Positions 1 through 10,176 of a DNA stretch of 64,000 nt are shown one piece after another. Positions within the stretch are counted from its first letter, which is position 1, and each line of letters begins with the position of its first letter. The notes beneath the pieces were generated by a model that searched no databases, was not told where the DNA came from, and worked only from the letters and a program-made list of their open reading frames with translations. Source of the stretch: Bathymodiolus thermophilus thioautotrophic gill symbiont (lineage in GTDB: Bacteria > Pseudomonadota > Gammaproteobacteria > PS1 > Pseudothioglobaceae). A program made the position numbers and the translations under genes. The stretch spans positions 2,170,001-2,234,000 of the forward strand of contig NZ_CP024634.1 in assembly GCF_003711265.1 (NCBI RefSeq), in the 5' to 3' direction.

Positions 1-1
1 C

Positions 2-1018
2 CTTGCTATGCCAATAGTTGAGCAGTTCACTGTTATTCAAAATGGAAACAAAGGTCGTTTAATTAGTAAAAATGGTGGCACTGTTACTGTCAGTGTCACA
101 ACAAGTGCAGAGTCTTATGTTTGGCGTTCTGAACTTGCTAATATGGAGAGTAACAGTGGCACAACTTTTGTTTTTGATCCCAGTTCTTTGGATATTGGCA
201 CTAAAACAATTAAGTTAAAAGTTACCGCTGGCGATCTGTCATCAACAAGAGTTTTGCAACTTCAATTAGTTGCCAGTTATCCTAACGATCGAGTAGATGC
301 AAACAGTAATGGTATTGCTGATGACAAAGAAGCAAGATATAGCGGCCATGAATTTGAATTACTCGCAGGAACGAATAAAAAAATCACCAGTTTAGCAAAC
401 ACCAGAATATTGCTAGGTGCCATGGGTAAAGATTCTGGACTCTTGACCCTTGAGCAAATGAAAGAATATATCCAAAATAACGAGGCGTTGACTGATAAGT
501 CTATGGATACATTAACCACTGGTGATATTTACGACTATGTCGTTGAAGACTTAAGCGCCGCTGGCGCTTCTGCTGAAGTGATTATTGAACTCACCACCGC
601 AACCTCTAAAAATGCAAAGTTACGCAAATATTCGCTAGTCAATGGTTGGTCTGATTTTGTGGTTGATAATAACAATACAATTCAATCCAAAACAAGCACA
701 ACTTGCACTGATAGAAACTGGCAAACTGGGTTAATCACAGGCGCAACTTGCCTTAAGTTAACCATCAAAGACGGTGGTGAAAATGACACCGATGGTGAAC
801 AGACCAGCAACACTGGTAATGCCAATGGCGTGGTTGAAAGCACCATTTCAATAGCAACACCTATTTCTATTGATGACGATGGTAATAATAGCAGTGGCAG
901 TGGTGGTGGTTGTGTTTATAACCCTAATGCACCTGCTAGATTTGATATGGGCTTTATTTTATTAATGACATTGAGTGCTTATTATTTAATCAGAAGAAAG
1001 CGTCGTTTTATTCGTTAA
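2..1018 (+). CDS. cadherin-like surface protein, C-terminal part (5' end outside window)
   Basis: This is the 3' part of a gene that begins upstream of the window. The reading frame is open from base 2, and the first codons match the internal ALAMPIVEQF stretch of the complete paralogue at 1455-3749, so the ATG at 8 is not a true start. The visible part holds an Ig/cadherin-like beta segment, then an acidic calcium-loop-like motif (DANSNGIADD, about residues 97-106) and a distal domain. It ends with a Gly-rich linker, a Cys (GGGCVYNPNAP), a hydrophobic helix and the basic tail RRKRRFIR. That tail is built like Gly/Cys-type C-terminal sorting signals (GlyGly-CTERM or JDVT-CTERM class), so envelope anchoring or processing is inferred. 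It is nearly identical in DNA to 2729-3749. Binding partner unknown. Confidence 0.85.
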   Translation, partial: LAMPIVEQFTVIQNGNKGRLISKNGGTVTVSVTTSAESYVWRSELANMESNSGTTFVFDPSSLDIGTKTIKLKVTAGDLSSTRVLQLQLVASYPNDRVDANSNGIADDKEARYSGHEFELLAGTNKKITSLANTRILLGAMGKDSGLLTLEQMKEYIQNNEALTDKSMDTLTTGDIYDYVVEDLSAAGASAEVIIELTTATSKNAKLRKYSLVNGWSDFVVDNNNTIQSKTSTTCTDRNWQTGLITGATCLKLTIKDGGENDTDGEQTSNTGNANGVVESTISIATPISIDDDGNNSSGSGGGCVYNPNAPARFDMGFILLMTLSAYYLIRRKRRFIR

Positions 1019-1026
1019 GTTATTAG

Positions 1027-1060
1027 CCAAAAAAAAAGCCGCTATTTAGTGGCTTTTTTG
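1027..1060 (+). terminator. Rho-independent terminator after the first cadherin-like gene
   Basis: An A tract, a stem AAGCCGCT/AGTGGCTT (one G-T pair) and a run of T lie 9 bases after the stop codon. It is the duplicated counterpart of the terminator at 3759-3791. Confidence 0.75.
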
Positions 1061-1134
1061 TTTAGGCTTTGGATTATTTAAAGGTTAAAAACTTGAATTA
1101 TTGCTAAAATACGACGAATGAGGATGATATCGAA

Positions 1135-1196
1135 AGACCTTTGCATAAATTATGGATGATTGGCAAAATTCAATTTTTGCCAAATTGGTAATTTTA
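1135..1196. mobile_element. left-end fragment of inverted-repeat element family A
   Basis: It carries the family A end (AGACCTTTGCATAAAT followed by ATGGATGATT) and the next stretch of the left arm, but no right arm. It interrupts what in the other copy continues into the rnd gene start. Confidence 0.7.
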
Positions 1197-1271
1197 TATA
1201 ACTTTCAAAAAAATGGTATTTAAGCACAATTATCTCAAGCAAAATCCGTCCAAAACAAATAACAAAAAAAC

Positions 1272-1403
1272 CTAAAATCCGCCACCCTAAAACTCAAATT
1301 CACCCTCAACCAAGCAGGCCAATTCTACCACATCATCGCCTGCTACGGCATTAACAACAGCACAGTTGGCACTTACCAGCACACCAATTTCTTTTGCCAT
1401 TAA
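1272..1403 (+). pseudogene. possible 3' remnant of an unknown gene
   Basis: An open frame of 43 codons ends at TAA 1401-1403. It has codon-like composition and the residues AGQFYHIIACYG and VGTYQHTNFF, but no start codon or ribosome site. It reads like the end of a longer gene cut off by the family A fragment upstream. I do not recognise it. It could also be non-coding spacer. The rest of 1019-1454 shows no gene. Confidence 0.25.
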
Positions 1404-1454
1404 TTATCAATAACACAGTAAAATAGTTATTAATTATCAGTCTAGGAATTTATT

Positions 1455-3749
1455 ATGAACATATTTAATCGCTTTATTGTTACCACTTTATTGGTTTTGT
1501 TTGCTTCGCAGGCATTTGCCTATAGACCAGAGATTGCAAAAGTTGAAAGAATAGACAGCAAGACAATTCTTATTACCTTTGACCAACCCGTTGAGCCACT
1601 TCCGTTTTTTGACGCAACAGTGGGGGTAAAACTATATTCTGACACTACATACTACTTAGGCACTAGCAATTCTGGTCGCACTTATCCTTCAGAATTCATA
1701 AATCCTGTTAATAATTACAGTCAACAGATGAAAATCACACTTGAAGACGATAGCTTTAGATTAGCTGATGCTAGCGGTAAAACTTCAGTAACCGCATACC
1801 TAATTGACATTTACGTTAAAAATGCAATAGATCAATCCAATACAGATATCCACATTAAAGATCTTGTTCTTGCTTTTAATCATAGCTTCACCATAACTTC
1901 CACCAACACATTCTCCATCAATGAAAAAGTAAAAAGCGCCACCCACACCCTCACCGCCAGCAACCCCATTGCCACTTTCAGCATTATTGAAAACACCAGC
2001 CACTTATTCAAACTCAGTGGCACCAACAACAAAATCTTAACCTTCGATGGCACCAATACCGACTATGAAGGCAAAAGATTCTACACCGTCAAAGTCAAAG
2101 CCAGCACAGGAGACGGAGATGATAAAAACACCGAACAAACCATCACCGTTACCATTGACAATGTCCTTGAAAAAACCATCACTATCAACAACCAACAACT
2201 ATCCGTTAACGAAAATTCACCCATAAATACCGATGTTGGCACCGTTAATGCCTCAGGTGAAATAACAAATTACACCATTACAGATGGCAATAACGCTGGC
2301 TTCTTTAAAATCAACGCCACCACAGGGCAAATCCAAGTGGCAGCAACAGGCTTAAATCACGAAACCATGCCAAGTTATACCCTCACTATCAAAATCACTG
2401 GCACTGATGCCGAAGATGCAAGCGCCCAAATCACCATTAACATCAACAATGTGGACGACACCGTCCAAAAGGCCATCACCCTAACAAAACACAGTATTGC
2501 ACTTGGTAGAAATGCTCACACAGTCATAGGTGTCTTGTCCACATCCAATACAGAGAGTGCCAATTTAACTTACAGCGTCAATGACACTGAGAATTTTGAA
2601 ATTACAGGCAATAGCCTAAAAATCAAAACAGTTACCCAGGCAACAGGCACACACCCAATCACTATTACTGTCAGTAACGGCACTCAGAATATTGCCACAC
2701 AAAACTTCACTATTACCATAACCGCTGCCCTTGCTATGCCAATAGTTGAGCAGTTCACTGTCATTCAAAATGGAAACAAAGGTCGTTTAATTAGTAAAAA
2801 TGGTGGCACTGTTACTGTCAGTGTCACAACAAGTGCAGAGTCTTATGTTTGGCGTTCTGAACTTGCTAATATGGAGAGTAACAGTGGCACAACTTTTGTT
2901 TTTGATCCCAGTTCTTTGGATATTGGCACTAAAACAATTAAGTTAAAAGTTACCGCTGGCGATCTGTCATCAACAAGAGTTTTGCAACTTCAATTAGTTG
3001 CCAGTTATCCTAACGATCGAGTAGATGTAAACAGTAATGGTATTGCTGATGACAAAGAAGCAAGATATAGCGGCCATGAATTTGAATTACTCGCAGGAAC
3101 GAATAAAAAAATCACCAGTTTAGCAAACACCAGAATATTGCTAGGTGCCATGGGCAAAGATTCTGGACTCTTGACCCTTGAACAAATGAAAGAATATATC
3201 CAAAATAACGAGGCGTTGACTGATAAGTCTATGGATACATTAACCACTGGTGATATTTACGACTATGTCGTTGAAGGCTTAAGCACCGCTGGCGCTTCTG
3301 CTGAAGTGATTATTGAACTCACCACCGCAACCTCTAAAAATGCAAAGTTACGCAAATATTCGCTAGTCAATGGTTGGTCTGATTTTGTGGTTGATAATAA
3401 CAATACAATTCAATCCAAAACAAGCACAACTTGCACTGATAGAAACTGGCAAACTGGGTTAATCACAGGCGCAACTTGCCTTAAGTTAACCATCAAAGAC
3501 GGTGGTGAAAATGACACCGATGGTGAACAAACTGGCAACACTGGTAATGCCAATGGCGTGGTTGAAAGCACCATTTCAATAGCGACACCTATTTCTATTG
3601 ATGACGATGGTAGTAATAGCAGTGGCGGTAGTGGTGGTGGTTGTGTTTATAACCCTAATGCACCTGCTAGATTTGATATGGGCTTTATTTTATTAATGAC
3701 ATTGAGTGCTTATTATTTAATCAGAAGAAAGCGCCGTTTTATTCGTTAA
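1455..3749 (+). CDS. secreted cadherin-repeat surface protein
   Basis: 764 residues. A signal peptide (MNIFNRFIVTTLLVLFASQAFA) is followed by a region of about 120 residues, then at least two cadherin-like beta-sandwich repeats of about 95 residues (around 150-245 and 248-345). These show the usual TFSINEK and LSVNENSP entry motifs and TVTIDNV/TININNV exits. A third Ig-like segment precedes residue 425. From about 428 onward the protein is almost identical to the copy at 2-1018: the DVNSNGIADD loop near 525, then GGGC, a hydrophobic helix and a basic RRKRRFIR tail. Cadherin-type repeats usually bind calcium and mediate adhesion, so a role in cell or host contact is inferred. The start is chosen from the signal peptide. 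A terminator follows directly. Confidence 0.85.
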   Translation: MNIFNRFIVTTLLVLFASQAFAYRPEIAKVERIDSKTILITFDQPVEPLPFFDATVGVKLYSDTTYYLGTSNSGRTYPSEFINPVNNYSQQMKITLEDDSFRLADASGKTSVTAYLIDIYVKNAIDQSNTDIHIKDLVLAFNHSFTITSTNTFSINEKVKSATHTLTASNPIATFSIIENTSHLFKLSGTNNKILTFDGTNTDYEGKRFYTVKVKASTGDGDDKNTEQTITVTIDNVLEKTITINNQQLSVNENSPINTDVGTVNASGEITNYTITDGNNAGFFKINATTGQIQVAATGLNHETMPSYTLTIKITGTDAEDASAQITININNVDDTVQKAITLTKHSIALGRNAHTVIGVLSTSNTESANLTYSVNDTENFEITGNSLKIKTVTQATGTHPITITVSNGTQNIATQNFTITITAALAMPIVEQFTVIQNGNKGRLISKNGGTVTVSVTTSAESYVWRSELANMESNSGTTFVFDPSSLDIGTKTIKLKVTAGDLSSTRVLQLQLVASYPNDRVDVNSNGIADDKEARYSGHEFELLAGTNKKITSLANTRILLGAMGKDSGLLTLEQMKEYIQNNEALTDKSMDTLTTGDIYDYVVEGLSTAGASAEVIIELTTATSKNAKLRKYSLVNGWSDFVVDNNNTIQSKTSTTCTDRNWQTGLITGATCLKLTIKDGGENDTDGEQTGNTGNANGVVESTISIATPISIDDDGSNSSGGSGGGCVYNPNAPARFDMGFILLMTLSAYYLIRRKRRFIR

Positions 3750-3871
3750 GTTATTAGCCAAAAAAAGCCGCTATTTCAGCGGCTTTTTTTTGTTTGGGCT
3801 TTGGATTATTTAAAAAACATTTGCTGGTTAAGAACTTTAATTATTGCTAAAATACGACGAATGAGGATGAC
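2729..3871 (+). repeat. second copy of a roughly 1.1-kb duplication (first copy 1-1128)
   Basis: The two copies match through the C-terminal coding part, the terminator and on into the spacer, up to ACGACGAATGAGGATGA just before the rnd start. Only scattered substitutions and small indels separate them. The first copy therefore ends in a headless rnd leader at about 1101-1128. Confidence 0.9.
3759..3791 (+). terminator. Rho-independent terminator
   Basis: A perfect stem AAAAAAGCCGCT / AGCGGCTTTTTT with a 5-base loop and T run, 9 bases after the stop of the cadherin-like gene. Confidence 0.9.
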
Positions 3872-3877
3872 ATTAAA

Positions 3878-4945
3878 ATGATTACAAACGACAAGCAATT
3901 GTGCGATTTTTTGCACAACATTAAAGACGAAACCGAACTGGCGATTGACACTGAATTTAAGCGCATCAATACTTATTATCCAATACTATGCTTGGTGCAA
4001 ATTGCAACCAAAAGCGCCACAGTTTGCATTGATGTTTTGGCACTTAAAAATCTACAACCTTTATTTGACAAACTCTATCAAGCAGATTGCCTATGGATTG
4101 TACACAGTGCAAGACAAGATATTGAAGCCATGCACTGCCTCTCTGGAAAATTACCCAAACAACTGTTTGACACTCAAATTGCACTAGATTTATTAAAAGA
4201 CTTACGCCCTGAGGCATGCAAACCAGGCACACAAATATCTTACCAAATACTCACTGAAATCCTACAAAATGTGCATTTGGAAAAAGCCTATACTCGACTT
4301 GATTGGACAATGCGACCACTGCCTGATGGGGCAATAGAATATGCACTGGATGATGTGCGTTATTTGATTAAAAACTACCACCAACTTAAAGCACGATTAG
4401 AAAATGAACAAAAATTATCGTGGCTACTGGAAGAAGGTCAATCTTTATTAAATCCTAATTTGTATGAAATTGATATTACACAAGCATGGAAACGCATTAA
4501 AGGCCTTTCACAATTACCCAAGAAATTGCACCCCATTGGCATACAACTTTGTGCTTGGAGGGAAGGTACAGCAATTGACAAAAACACACCTAGGAAATGG
4601 ATATTAGCCGACAAAGATTTAATCAATATCGCCCTAGGGAAAGATAATTTTAGCGCTGAAATGCAGTCATCATTTGAACATTTTTTAACGCAGTATCCGC
4701 ACCTGTGTGATATTGAAATTGACGCCAAACAACACACGCCAGCAACACCTGAAGAGAAAGCACAAAGGATTATTTTGCAAAAAAGCATTCAAGAAAAGGC
4801 AAATCAGTATAATCTAACCCCAGAAGTCATTGCCAGTAGCAAAACTTTGTTAAGATATATTCGTGGTAACAAATCGGTGAATTTTCTCAGCGGTTGGCGT
4901 TATCAAATACTAAAAGAGGAGTTAGAAAAATGCAAAATAGTTTAA
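3878..4945 (+). CDS. rnd: ribonuclease D
   Basis: 355 residues, close to the family's usual 370-375. RNase D is a 3'-5' exonuclease that trims tRNA precursors and other small stable RNAs in the cytoplasm. The DEDDy catalytic motifs are visible: Exo I (AIDTEF, about 22-27), Exo II ([11 protein letters not shown], about 79-89) and Exo III (YALDDVRYL, about 155-163, with the Tyr and Asp four apart). The C-terminal half carries HRDC-type helical domains. The start is preceded by a GAGGATGA ribosome site, which is also present in the duplicated fragment at 1119-1126. The 3' end overlaps the ppa start by 16 bases, so the two are probably translated together. Confidence 0.93.
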   Translation: MITNDKQLCDFLHNIKDETELAIDTEFKRINTYYPILCLVQIATKSATVCIDVLALKNLQPLFDKLYQADCLWIVHSARQDIEAMHCLSGKLPKQLFDTQIALDLLKDLRPEACKPGTQISYQILTEILQNVHLEKAYTRLDWTMRPLPDGAIEYALDDVRYLIKNYHQLKARLENEQKLSWLLEEGQSLLNPNLYEIDITQAWKRIKGLSQLPKKLHPIGIQLCAWREGTAIDKNTPRKWILADKDLINIALGKDNFSAEMQSSFEHFLTQYPHLCDIEIDAKQHTPATPEEKAQRIILQKSIQEKANQYNLTPEVIASSKTLLRYIRGNKSVNFLSGWRYQILKEELEKCKIV

Positions 4946-5460
4946 AACCCGTCTCAGCGGGCAACATTCCCGACGAAATCAATGTAATTATTGAAATCCC
5001 TGCCCACTCATCACCCGTCAAATACGAGATTGACAAACAAACAGGCGCCATGTTTGTTGATAGATTTATCTCCACACCTATGTTTTATCCCTGCAATTAT
5101 GGCTTTGTACCTGAAACGCTGGCTGATGACGGCGACCCTGCTGATGTATTGGTCATTACCCCTTATCCGTTAATTCATGACGCCGTCATTACAGCACGCC
5201 CAATTGGGGTTTTGCGTATGACCGATGAGGAAGGCAAGGATTACAAAATTTTAGCAGTGCCAACGGACAAACTTTGTAAATCTTATCGCAACATCAAAAG
5301 CATTGACGACATTGATGTCACACTAAAAGACCAAATCGAACATTTTTTTACTTATTACAAAGACCTTGATGAAGGCAAATGGGTAAAAATTGACGGCTGG
5401 GGTGATGCCAAAGAAGCCAAAGAAGAATTGACCCACTCTTTTAATACCTATAAAAAATAG
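4930..5460 (+). CDS. ppa: inorganic pyrophosphatase
   Basis: 176 residues, the size of bacterial family I pyrophosphatases. It hydrolyses pyrophosphate to phosphate with Mg2+ in the cytoplasm, pulling biosynthetic reactions forward. The family signature is visible: [20 protein letters not shown] around residues 53-72, with the metal-binding DGDPAD aspartates. The ATG at 4930 is preferred over an upstream in-frame ATG at 4894, because a strong AGAGGAG lies at 4914-4920 and the N-terminus [11 protein letters not shown] is typical. It overlaps the end of rnd and is followed by rsmD after 18 bases. Confidence 0.95.
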   Translation: MQNSLKPVSAGNIPDEINVIIEIPAHSSPVKYEIDKQTGAMFVDRFISTPMFYPCNYGFVPETLADDGDPADVLVITPYPLIHDAVITARPIGVLRMTDEEGKDYKILAVPTDKLCKSYRNIKSIDDIDVTLKDQIEHFFTYYKDLDEGKWVKIDGWGDAKEAKEELTHSFNTYKK

Positions 5461-5478
5461 TTTAAAAGTCAATCCCAG

Positions 5479-6057
5479 ATGACAAATAGTTTCCAAATTA
5501 TTGGCGGGAAACATCGGAGTAGAAAATTTAGTTTTGCCGATGCCGAAGGGTTGAGACCCACACCAAGCAAAGTGCGAGAAACTTTGTTTAATTGGCTACA
5601 GTTTGAAACTCATGGAAAAACCTTTTTAGACTTATTTTCTGGCAGCGGTGCCTTGAGTTTTGAGGCACTTTCTCGTGGTGCAAAACAAGTGGTAAGTGTG
5701 GAGAAAAACACAAATGCCTTGCGTTTTCTTGAGCGCAATAAGCAATTATTAAAAGCAGATAATTTGACGATTTTTCAACAGGATGCCTTTGAATTTTTAG
5801 ACAACAAACCCAAGGCACCATTTGATTTAATTTTACTTGACCCCCCTTTTAACAAAAACTATCTAGCCAAAGCACTAAAATTAATCTCAGCACATAATTT
5901 TGTTACTGCTGGTGGTAAAATTTATATAGAATCTGAATTTGAAATAACAATGGAATTTTTGACAACACACTTTTTAACAAAAACCAACATTAGCAAACAA
6001 AAAAAATCTGGCGTCGTTCACTACTGTTTATTAGACCTTATAAAAACCTGTGTATAA
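5479..6057 (+). CDS. rsmD: 16S rRNA (guanine(966)-N2)-methyltransferase RsmD
   Basis: 192 residues, family length. It uses S-adenosylmethionine to methylate G966 of 16S rRNA during small-subunit assembly. The start IIGGKHRSRKF and the segment LRPTPSKVRETLFNWL are typical. The SAM-binding motif is FLDLFSGSGALSFEALSRGA (about 50-69) and the catalytic motif is LDPPF (about 118-122). It lies 18 bases after ppa and probably shares its transcript. In many gammaproteobacteria rsmD is also adjacent to coaD, as here. Confidence 0.93.
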   Translation: MTNSFQIIGGKHRSRKFSFADAEGLRPTPSKVRETLFNWLQFETHGKTFLDLFSGSGALSFEALSRGAKQVVSVEKNTNALRFLERNKQLLKADNLTIFQQDAFEFLDNKPKAPFDLILLDPPFNKNYLAKALKLISAHNFVTAGGKIYIESEFEITMEFLTTHFLTKTNISKQKKSGVVHYCLLDLIKTCV

Positions 6058-6124
6058 ATATGAATAACCCCCAAAAACTAAATTTTTCTCGCCCATATTT
6101 ATACGAAGGTCTCAATTAAAAACA

Positions 6125-6604
6125 ATGAAAAAAATTGCAATCTATCCCGGCTCTTTTGACCCAATTACCAATGGACATATTGACTTAATTAAACGCGCCA
6201 GCAAACTGTTTGATAGCGTGATTATCGGCATTACACAAAACAGCAAAAAATCGGCTTTCTTAACCATTAACGATAGGCTAAAAGGCGCCAAAGATGCTTT
6301 AATGGGTATTGATAATATTGAAGTTATAAGTTTTGATACTCTATTAGTAGATTTTGCCAAAGCACAGAATGCGCAGATTATTTTGCGTGGTTTGCGAGCG
6401 GTAAGTGATTTTGAATATGAATTCCAACTCTCAGGTATGAACAAGCACCTTAACCCTAATATCGAAACATTGTTTATGACTCCAGCAGAACAATATGCCA
6501 ATATTTCTTCTTCCTTGGTCAGGGAAATCTTATCTCTTGGCGGTGATATTAGTAGCTTTGTACCTGTCAACATTGAAATTTTATTAAAAGAAAATTGCGC
6601 ATAA
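6125..6604 (+). CDS. coaD: phosphopantetheine adenylyltransferase
   Basis: 159 residues, family length. It transfers AMP to 4'-phosphopantetheine, the penultimate step of coenzyme A synthesis. The nucleotidyltransferase signature is visible at the N-terminus (YPGSFDPITNGHIDLI, with TNGH as the HxGH-type site), together with LRGLRAVSDFEYE and the C-terminal ISSSLVREI motif. A family A element starts one or two bases after the stop codon and may serve as its transcript end. Confidence 0.95.
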   Translation: MKKIAIYPGSFDPITNGHIDLIKRASKLFDSVIIGITQNSKKSAFLTINDRLKGAKDALMGIDNIEVISFDTLLVDFAKAQNAQIILRGLRAVSDFEYEFQLSGMNKHLNPNIETLFMTPAEQYANISSSLVREILSLGGDISSFVPVNIEILLKENCA

Positions 6605-6605
6605 A

Positions 6606-6767
6606 TGAAGCCTTTACATAAATATGGATGATTAGAAAAATTCAATTTTTGCTCAATTGATAATTTTCTCAAACCTTGTCCTGGCAGGGCTAAGGCTGGG
6701 TTTAAAAAATTACCAAGTGGGTAAAAAGTGGATTCTTGATGATTATCCATATTTATGCAAAGGTCTC
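6606..6767. mobile_element. inverted-repeat element family A (MITE-like), full copy
   Basis: About 160 bp, imperfectly self-complementary along its whole length, with ends resembling GAGACCTTTGCATAAATATGG and their inverse at the right. It has no coding capacity. It lies between coaD and the dnaK promoter. Other full copies are at 10177, 34746, 42077 and 45021. Confidence 0.85.
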
Positions 6768-6838
6768 TATGTAAAGGTCTCTAAATAAGTAGAATTATAC
6801 AAACAGCCTTAAAAGAGAAAAATTAATGTATTTTTTTA

Positions 6839-6866
6839 CTTGAATTTAATTTTTATGCCCCTAGAT
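6839..6866 (+). promoter_or_regulatory. sigma-32-type heat-shock promoter of dnaK
   Basis: CTTGAAT (6839-6845), a 12-base spacer and CCCCTAGAT (6858-6866) closely match the RpoH consensus CTTGAAA-N-CCCCATNT. It lies 32 bases before the dnaK start, which has an AAGGAGC ribosome site at 6887-6893. Confidence 0.8.
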
Positions 6867-6898
6867 ATGGTTCATAATTATTTAAAAAGGAGCAGAAA

Positions 6899-8830
6899 AT
6901 GTCAAAAATTATCGGTATTGACTTAGGAACAACAAACTCATGTGTCGCCATTATGGATGGTGGCAGTATAAAAATCATTGAAAATTCTGAAGGTGATCGC
7001 ACCACACCCTCTATTATTGCTTTTCCAAAAGATTCAGAGGAAGTTTTAGTTGGTCAAAGCGCCAAACGACAAGCGGTTACCAACCCTGAAAATACACTAT
7101 ATGCAATTAAACGCTTAATCGGTCGTCGTTTTGACGAAGAAGCAGTACAAAAAGACATTGATTTGGTGCCTTATAAAATTGTTAAGGCAGACAATGGTGA
7201 TGCTTGGGTTGAAGTGAATGGTAAAAAAATGGCAGCACCTGAAATTTCAGCAAAAGTCATTGAAAAGATGAAAAAAACAGCGGAAGACTACTTAGGCGAA
7301 AAAGTAACGGAAGCCGTTATTACCGTCCCTGCTTACTTTAACGATTCACAACGACAAGCAACCAAAGATGCCGGAAAAATTGCAGGTTTGGATGTTAAAC
7401 GCATTATCAATGAGCCAACTGCAGCAGCATTGGCGTATGGTGTGGACAAATCTAAAGGTGACAAAACAGTTGCTGTATATGACTTAGGTGGCGGTACCTT
7501 CGATGTTTCTATTATTGAAATGGAAGACATTGATGGTGAAAAACACTTTGAAGTTTTGTCAACCAATGGCGACACTTTTTTAGGTGGTGAAGATTTTGAT
7601 CAACGCATCATTAATTACTTAATAGATGAATTCAAAAAAGAACAAGGCGTTAATTTAAAAAACGACCCAATGGCACTACAACGCTTAAAGGAGGCAGCAG
7701 AAAAAGCCAAAATTGAATTGTCCTCTTCTGAGCAAACCGAAGTCAACCTTCCGTATGTTACTGCTGACGCCTCAGGTCCTAAGCACTTAAACATCAAAAT
7801 CACCCGCTCTAAGTTAGAATCTTTAGTAGAAGATTTGATTCAGCGCTCAATTGACCCTTGTAAGATTGCCTTAAAAGATGCAAATTTATCCGCTAAAGAC
7901 ATTGATGAAGTAATTATTGTTGGTGGTTCTACGCGTATGCCTAAAGTGCAAGAAGCAGTGAAAAAATTCTTTGGCAAAGAGCCGAAAAAAGATGTTAATC
8001 CTGATGAAGCCGTGGCCATGGGTGCCGCAGTACAAGCAGGCGTACTTGGTGGCGATGTTAAAGATGTCTTACTTTTAGATGTAACCCCTTTATCATTAGG
8101 TATTGAGACCATGGGTGGCGTAATGACTAAGTTGATTGAGAAAAACACCACCATTCCAACGAATGCATCGCAAACTTTTTCCACTGCAGCGGACAACCAA
8201 TCGGCAGTAACGGTTCATGTTTTACAAGGTGAACGAGAAGTGGCAAGTGCCAACAAATCACTGGGTCAATTCAACCTTGAAGGTATTCCTAATGCGCCTA
8301 AAGGTCAACCGCAAATTGAAGTTACTTTAGACATTGACTCTGATGGTATTTTGAATGTTTCTGCCAAAGATAAAAACACAGGCAAAGAACAAAGCATTAC
8401 CATTAAAGCATCCAGTGGCTTGTCTGATGAAGAAGTTGAAAAGATGATTAAAGATGCAGAAGCAAACGCCGAGGAAGACAAAAAATTCCAAGAGCTAGTA
8501 ACCACACGCAATATGGCAGACTCTTTAATCCACTCCACCAATCAAATGTTGGACGAACTCAAAGAAGAAGTTGCAGAAGACGAGAAAACTGCAATTGAAA
8601 CAGCGATGACCGAACTGGAAGAAGCCATGAAAGGCGACGACAAAGAAATCATTGACGCCAAAGTGCAAAGCCTAAGTGAAGCCGCCCAACCTTTGGCTGA
8701 AAAAGCACAAGCAAAAGCAGGCACAGAGACTGATGGCAATGGCTTTACTGATGCTGCTAATGCGGGTGCTGAAGACGCTGATGTGGTGGATGCTGACTTT
8801 GAAGAAGTTAAGGACGACGATAAGAAATAA
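6899..8830 (+). CDS. dnaK: molecular chaperone DnaK (Hsp70)
   Basis: 643 residues, full family length. This ATP-driven chaperone binds exposed hydrophobic peptides in the cytoplasm and works with DnaJ (next gene) and GrpE (not in the window). The ATPase domain begins with [14 protein letters not shown] and contains [35 protein letters not shown] and [13 protein letters not shown] substrate-binding beta domain and helical lid follow, and the acidic tail ends EEVKDDDKK. Expression is probably heat-inducible from the RpoH-type promoter. A hairpin at 8849-8880 separates it from dnaJ. Confidence 0.98.
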   Translation: MSKIIGIDLGTTNSCVAIMDGGSIKIIENSEGDRTTPSIIAFPKDSEEVLVGQSAKRQAVTNPENTLYAIKRLIGRRFDEEAVQKDIDLVPYKIVKADNGDAWVEVNGKKMAAPEISAKVIEKMKKTAEDYLGEKVTEAVITVPAYFNDSQRQATKDAGKIAGLDVKRIINEPTAAALAYGVDKSKGDKTVAVYDLGGGTFDVSIIEMEDIDGEKHFEVLSTNGDTFLGGEDFDQRIINYLIDEFKKEQGVNLKNDPMALQRLKEAAEKAKIELSSSEQTEVNLPYVTADASGPKHLNIKITRSKLESLVEDLIQRSIDPCKIALKDANLSAKDIDEVIIVGGSTRMPKVQEAVKKFFGKEPKKDVNPDEAVAMGAAVQAGVLGGDVKDVLLLDVTPLSLGIETMGGVMTKLIEKNTTIPTNASQTFSTAADNQSAVTVHVLQGEREVASANKSLGQFNLEGIPNAPKGQPQIEVTLDIDSDGILNVSAKDKNTGKEQSITIKASSGLSDEEVEKMIKDAEANAEEDKKFQELVTTRNMADSLIHSTNQMLDELKEEVAEDEKTAIETAMTELEEAMKGDDKEIIDAKVQSLSEAAQPLAEKAQAKAGTETDGNGFTDAANAGAEDADVVDADFEEVKDDDKK

Positions 8831-8848
8831 ATCGTTTTATTTAAACTC

Positions 8849-8880
8849 ATAAAAAACCTTCTGTTAAAGAGGGTTTTTTG
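8849..8880 (+). terminator. hairpin between dnaK and dnaJ
   Basis: AAAAAACCTTC and GAGGGTTTTTT form a stem around a short loop and end in a T run. It probably attenuates read-through so that dnaJ is made at a lower level than dnaK. Confidence 0.65.
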
Positions 8881-8899
8881 CTTTACGAGAAATTAGACT

Positions 8900-10012
8900 A
8901 TGTCAGAAAGAGATTATTACGAAGTGCTTGGTGTTAGCAAAAATACCGATGCAAAGGCCATTAAAAAAGCCTATAAACGATTAGCGATGAAACACCATCC
9001 TGACCGCAACAAAGACAATAAGGAGGCAGCGGAAAAGACCTTTAAAGAAATACAAAAGGCTTATGGCGTCTTATCCGATGAGCAAAAACGCCAAGCCTAC
9101 GACCAATTTGGCCATGCAGGCGTCAATGGCAATGCAGGTGGTGGTGGTTTTGGCGGTGGAAATCCATTCGGTGGCGGTGGCGGTTTTGGTGATATTTTTG
9201 GTGATATTTTTGGCGGTGGTCGTCAAGCCCAACCTGATAATCGCGGCTCAGACTTACGCTATGATTTAGAAATTGACCTTAAAGAAGCAGCCGAAGGTAA
9301 GACCGTACAAGTACGCATTCCTAAAGGCGAAAAATGTAACACCTGCCATGGTACTGGCGCTAGAACAGGCACCAGTGCCAAAACTTGTGGCACTTGTCAT
9401 GGTGCAGGACAAGTGCATATGCAACAAGGCCCTTTTACCGTGCAACAACCCTGTCCACAATGTAAAGGTGCTGGTCAAGTAATCGAATCACCTTGTGGCG
9501 ATTGCCACGGCAAAGGCGTGGTTCGCAGACAAAAAACACTCTCAGTAAAAATCCCTGTCGGCGTTGACTCAGGCAATCGCATTCGCCTAACTGGCGAAGG
9601 CGAAGCTGGCACTCGTGGCGGACCAAGTGGCGATTTATATGTAGAAATACATGTTAGACCACACAATATATTTGAACGCCGTGGCAACGACCTTTATTGT
9701 GGTGTACCCATTGATTTTGCCTCAGCAGCATTGGGTGGTGATATTGAAGTACCAACATTAAATGGAAAATTCAAAATTAAGATCCCCTCAGGCACACAAA
9801 CGGGCAGACAATTCCGCTTAAAAGGCAAGGGTATCACTGGCTTACAAGGCAGCGGCACAGGCGATTTAATTTGCCAAGTCAAACTTGAAACACCTGTTAA
9901 TCTCAACGGCAAACAAAGAAAATTACTACAACAGTTTTCAGCCTCATGTGGCAAAAAACAACACCCTGAGTCAGATTCCTTCTTTGGTAAAATGAAATCG
10001 TTTTTTGAATAA
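8900..10012 (+). CDS. dnaJ: molecular chaperone DnaJ (Hsp40)
   Basis: 370 residues, family length. The co-chaperone delivers substrates to DnaK and stimulates its ATPase. The J domain occupies about 1-70 with the HPD triad (HHPDRNKD, about 32-39). A Gly/Phe-rich linker covers about 76-110. The zinc-binding domain has four CxxCxGxG motifs ([32 protein letters not shown]) around 145-205. The substrate-binding C-terminal domains follow. It is transcribed with dnaK through the hairpin at 8849-8880. A family B element begins at the base after the stop codon. Confidence 0.97.
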   Translation: MSERDYYEVLGVSKNTDAKAIKKAYKRLAMKHHPDRNKDNKEAAEKTFKEIQKAYGVLSDEQKRQAYDQFGHAGVNGNAGGGGFGGGNPFGGGGGFGDIFGDIFGGGRQAQPDNRGSDLRYDLEIDLKEAAEGKTVQVRIPKGEKCNTCHGTGARTGTSAKTCGTCHGAGQVHMQQGPFTVQQPCPQCKGAGQVIESPCGDCHGKGVVRRQKTLSVKIPVGVDSGNRIRLTGEGEAGTRGGPSGDLYVEIHVRPHNIFERRGNDLYCGVPIDFASAALGGDIEVPTLNGKFKIKIPSGTQTGRQFRLKGKGITGLQGSGTGDLICQVKLETPVNLNGKQRKLLQQFSASCGKKQHPESDSFFGKMKSFFE

Positions 10013-10174
10013 TGCCATTTTCAAAAATAAACGAAACAATCTAGCACTCGCCCTCATTCCAAGTATTAACCGTAAAAATCCCCGTGCTATCAATAAGTAG
10101 CACGGGGATTTTTACGGCTAATACTTGGACAATTATAAGCGCCATAATCATTCATTTTATTTTTAAAATGGTAT
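10013..10174. mobile_element. inverted-repeat element family B, full copy, with strong hairpin
   Basis: The element's ends are TGCCATTTTCAAAAATAAA and, inverted, the right end near 10153-10174. Its centre is a long near-perfect palindrome, with arms 10059-10089 and 10098-10128 and an 8-base loop, containing AAATCCCCGTGCTA and its inverse. The centre has the form of a terminator and directly follows dnaJ, so it may end the dnaKJ transcript. Confidence 0.8.
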
Positions 10175-10176
10175 AA

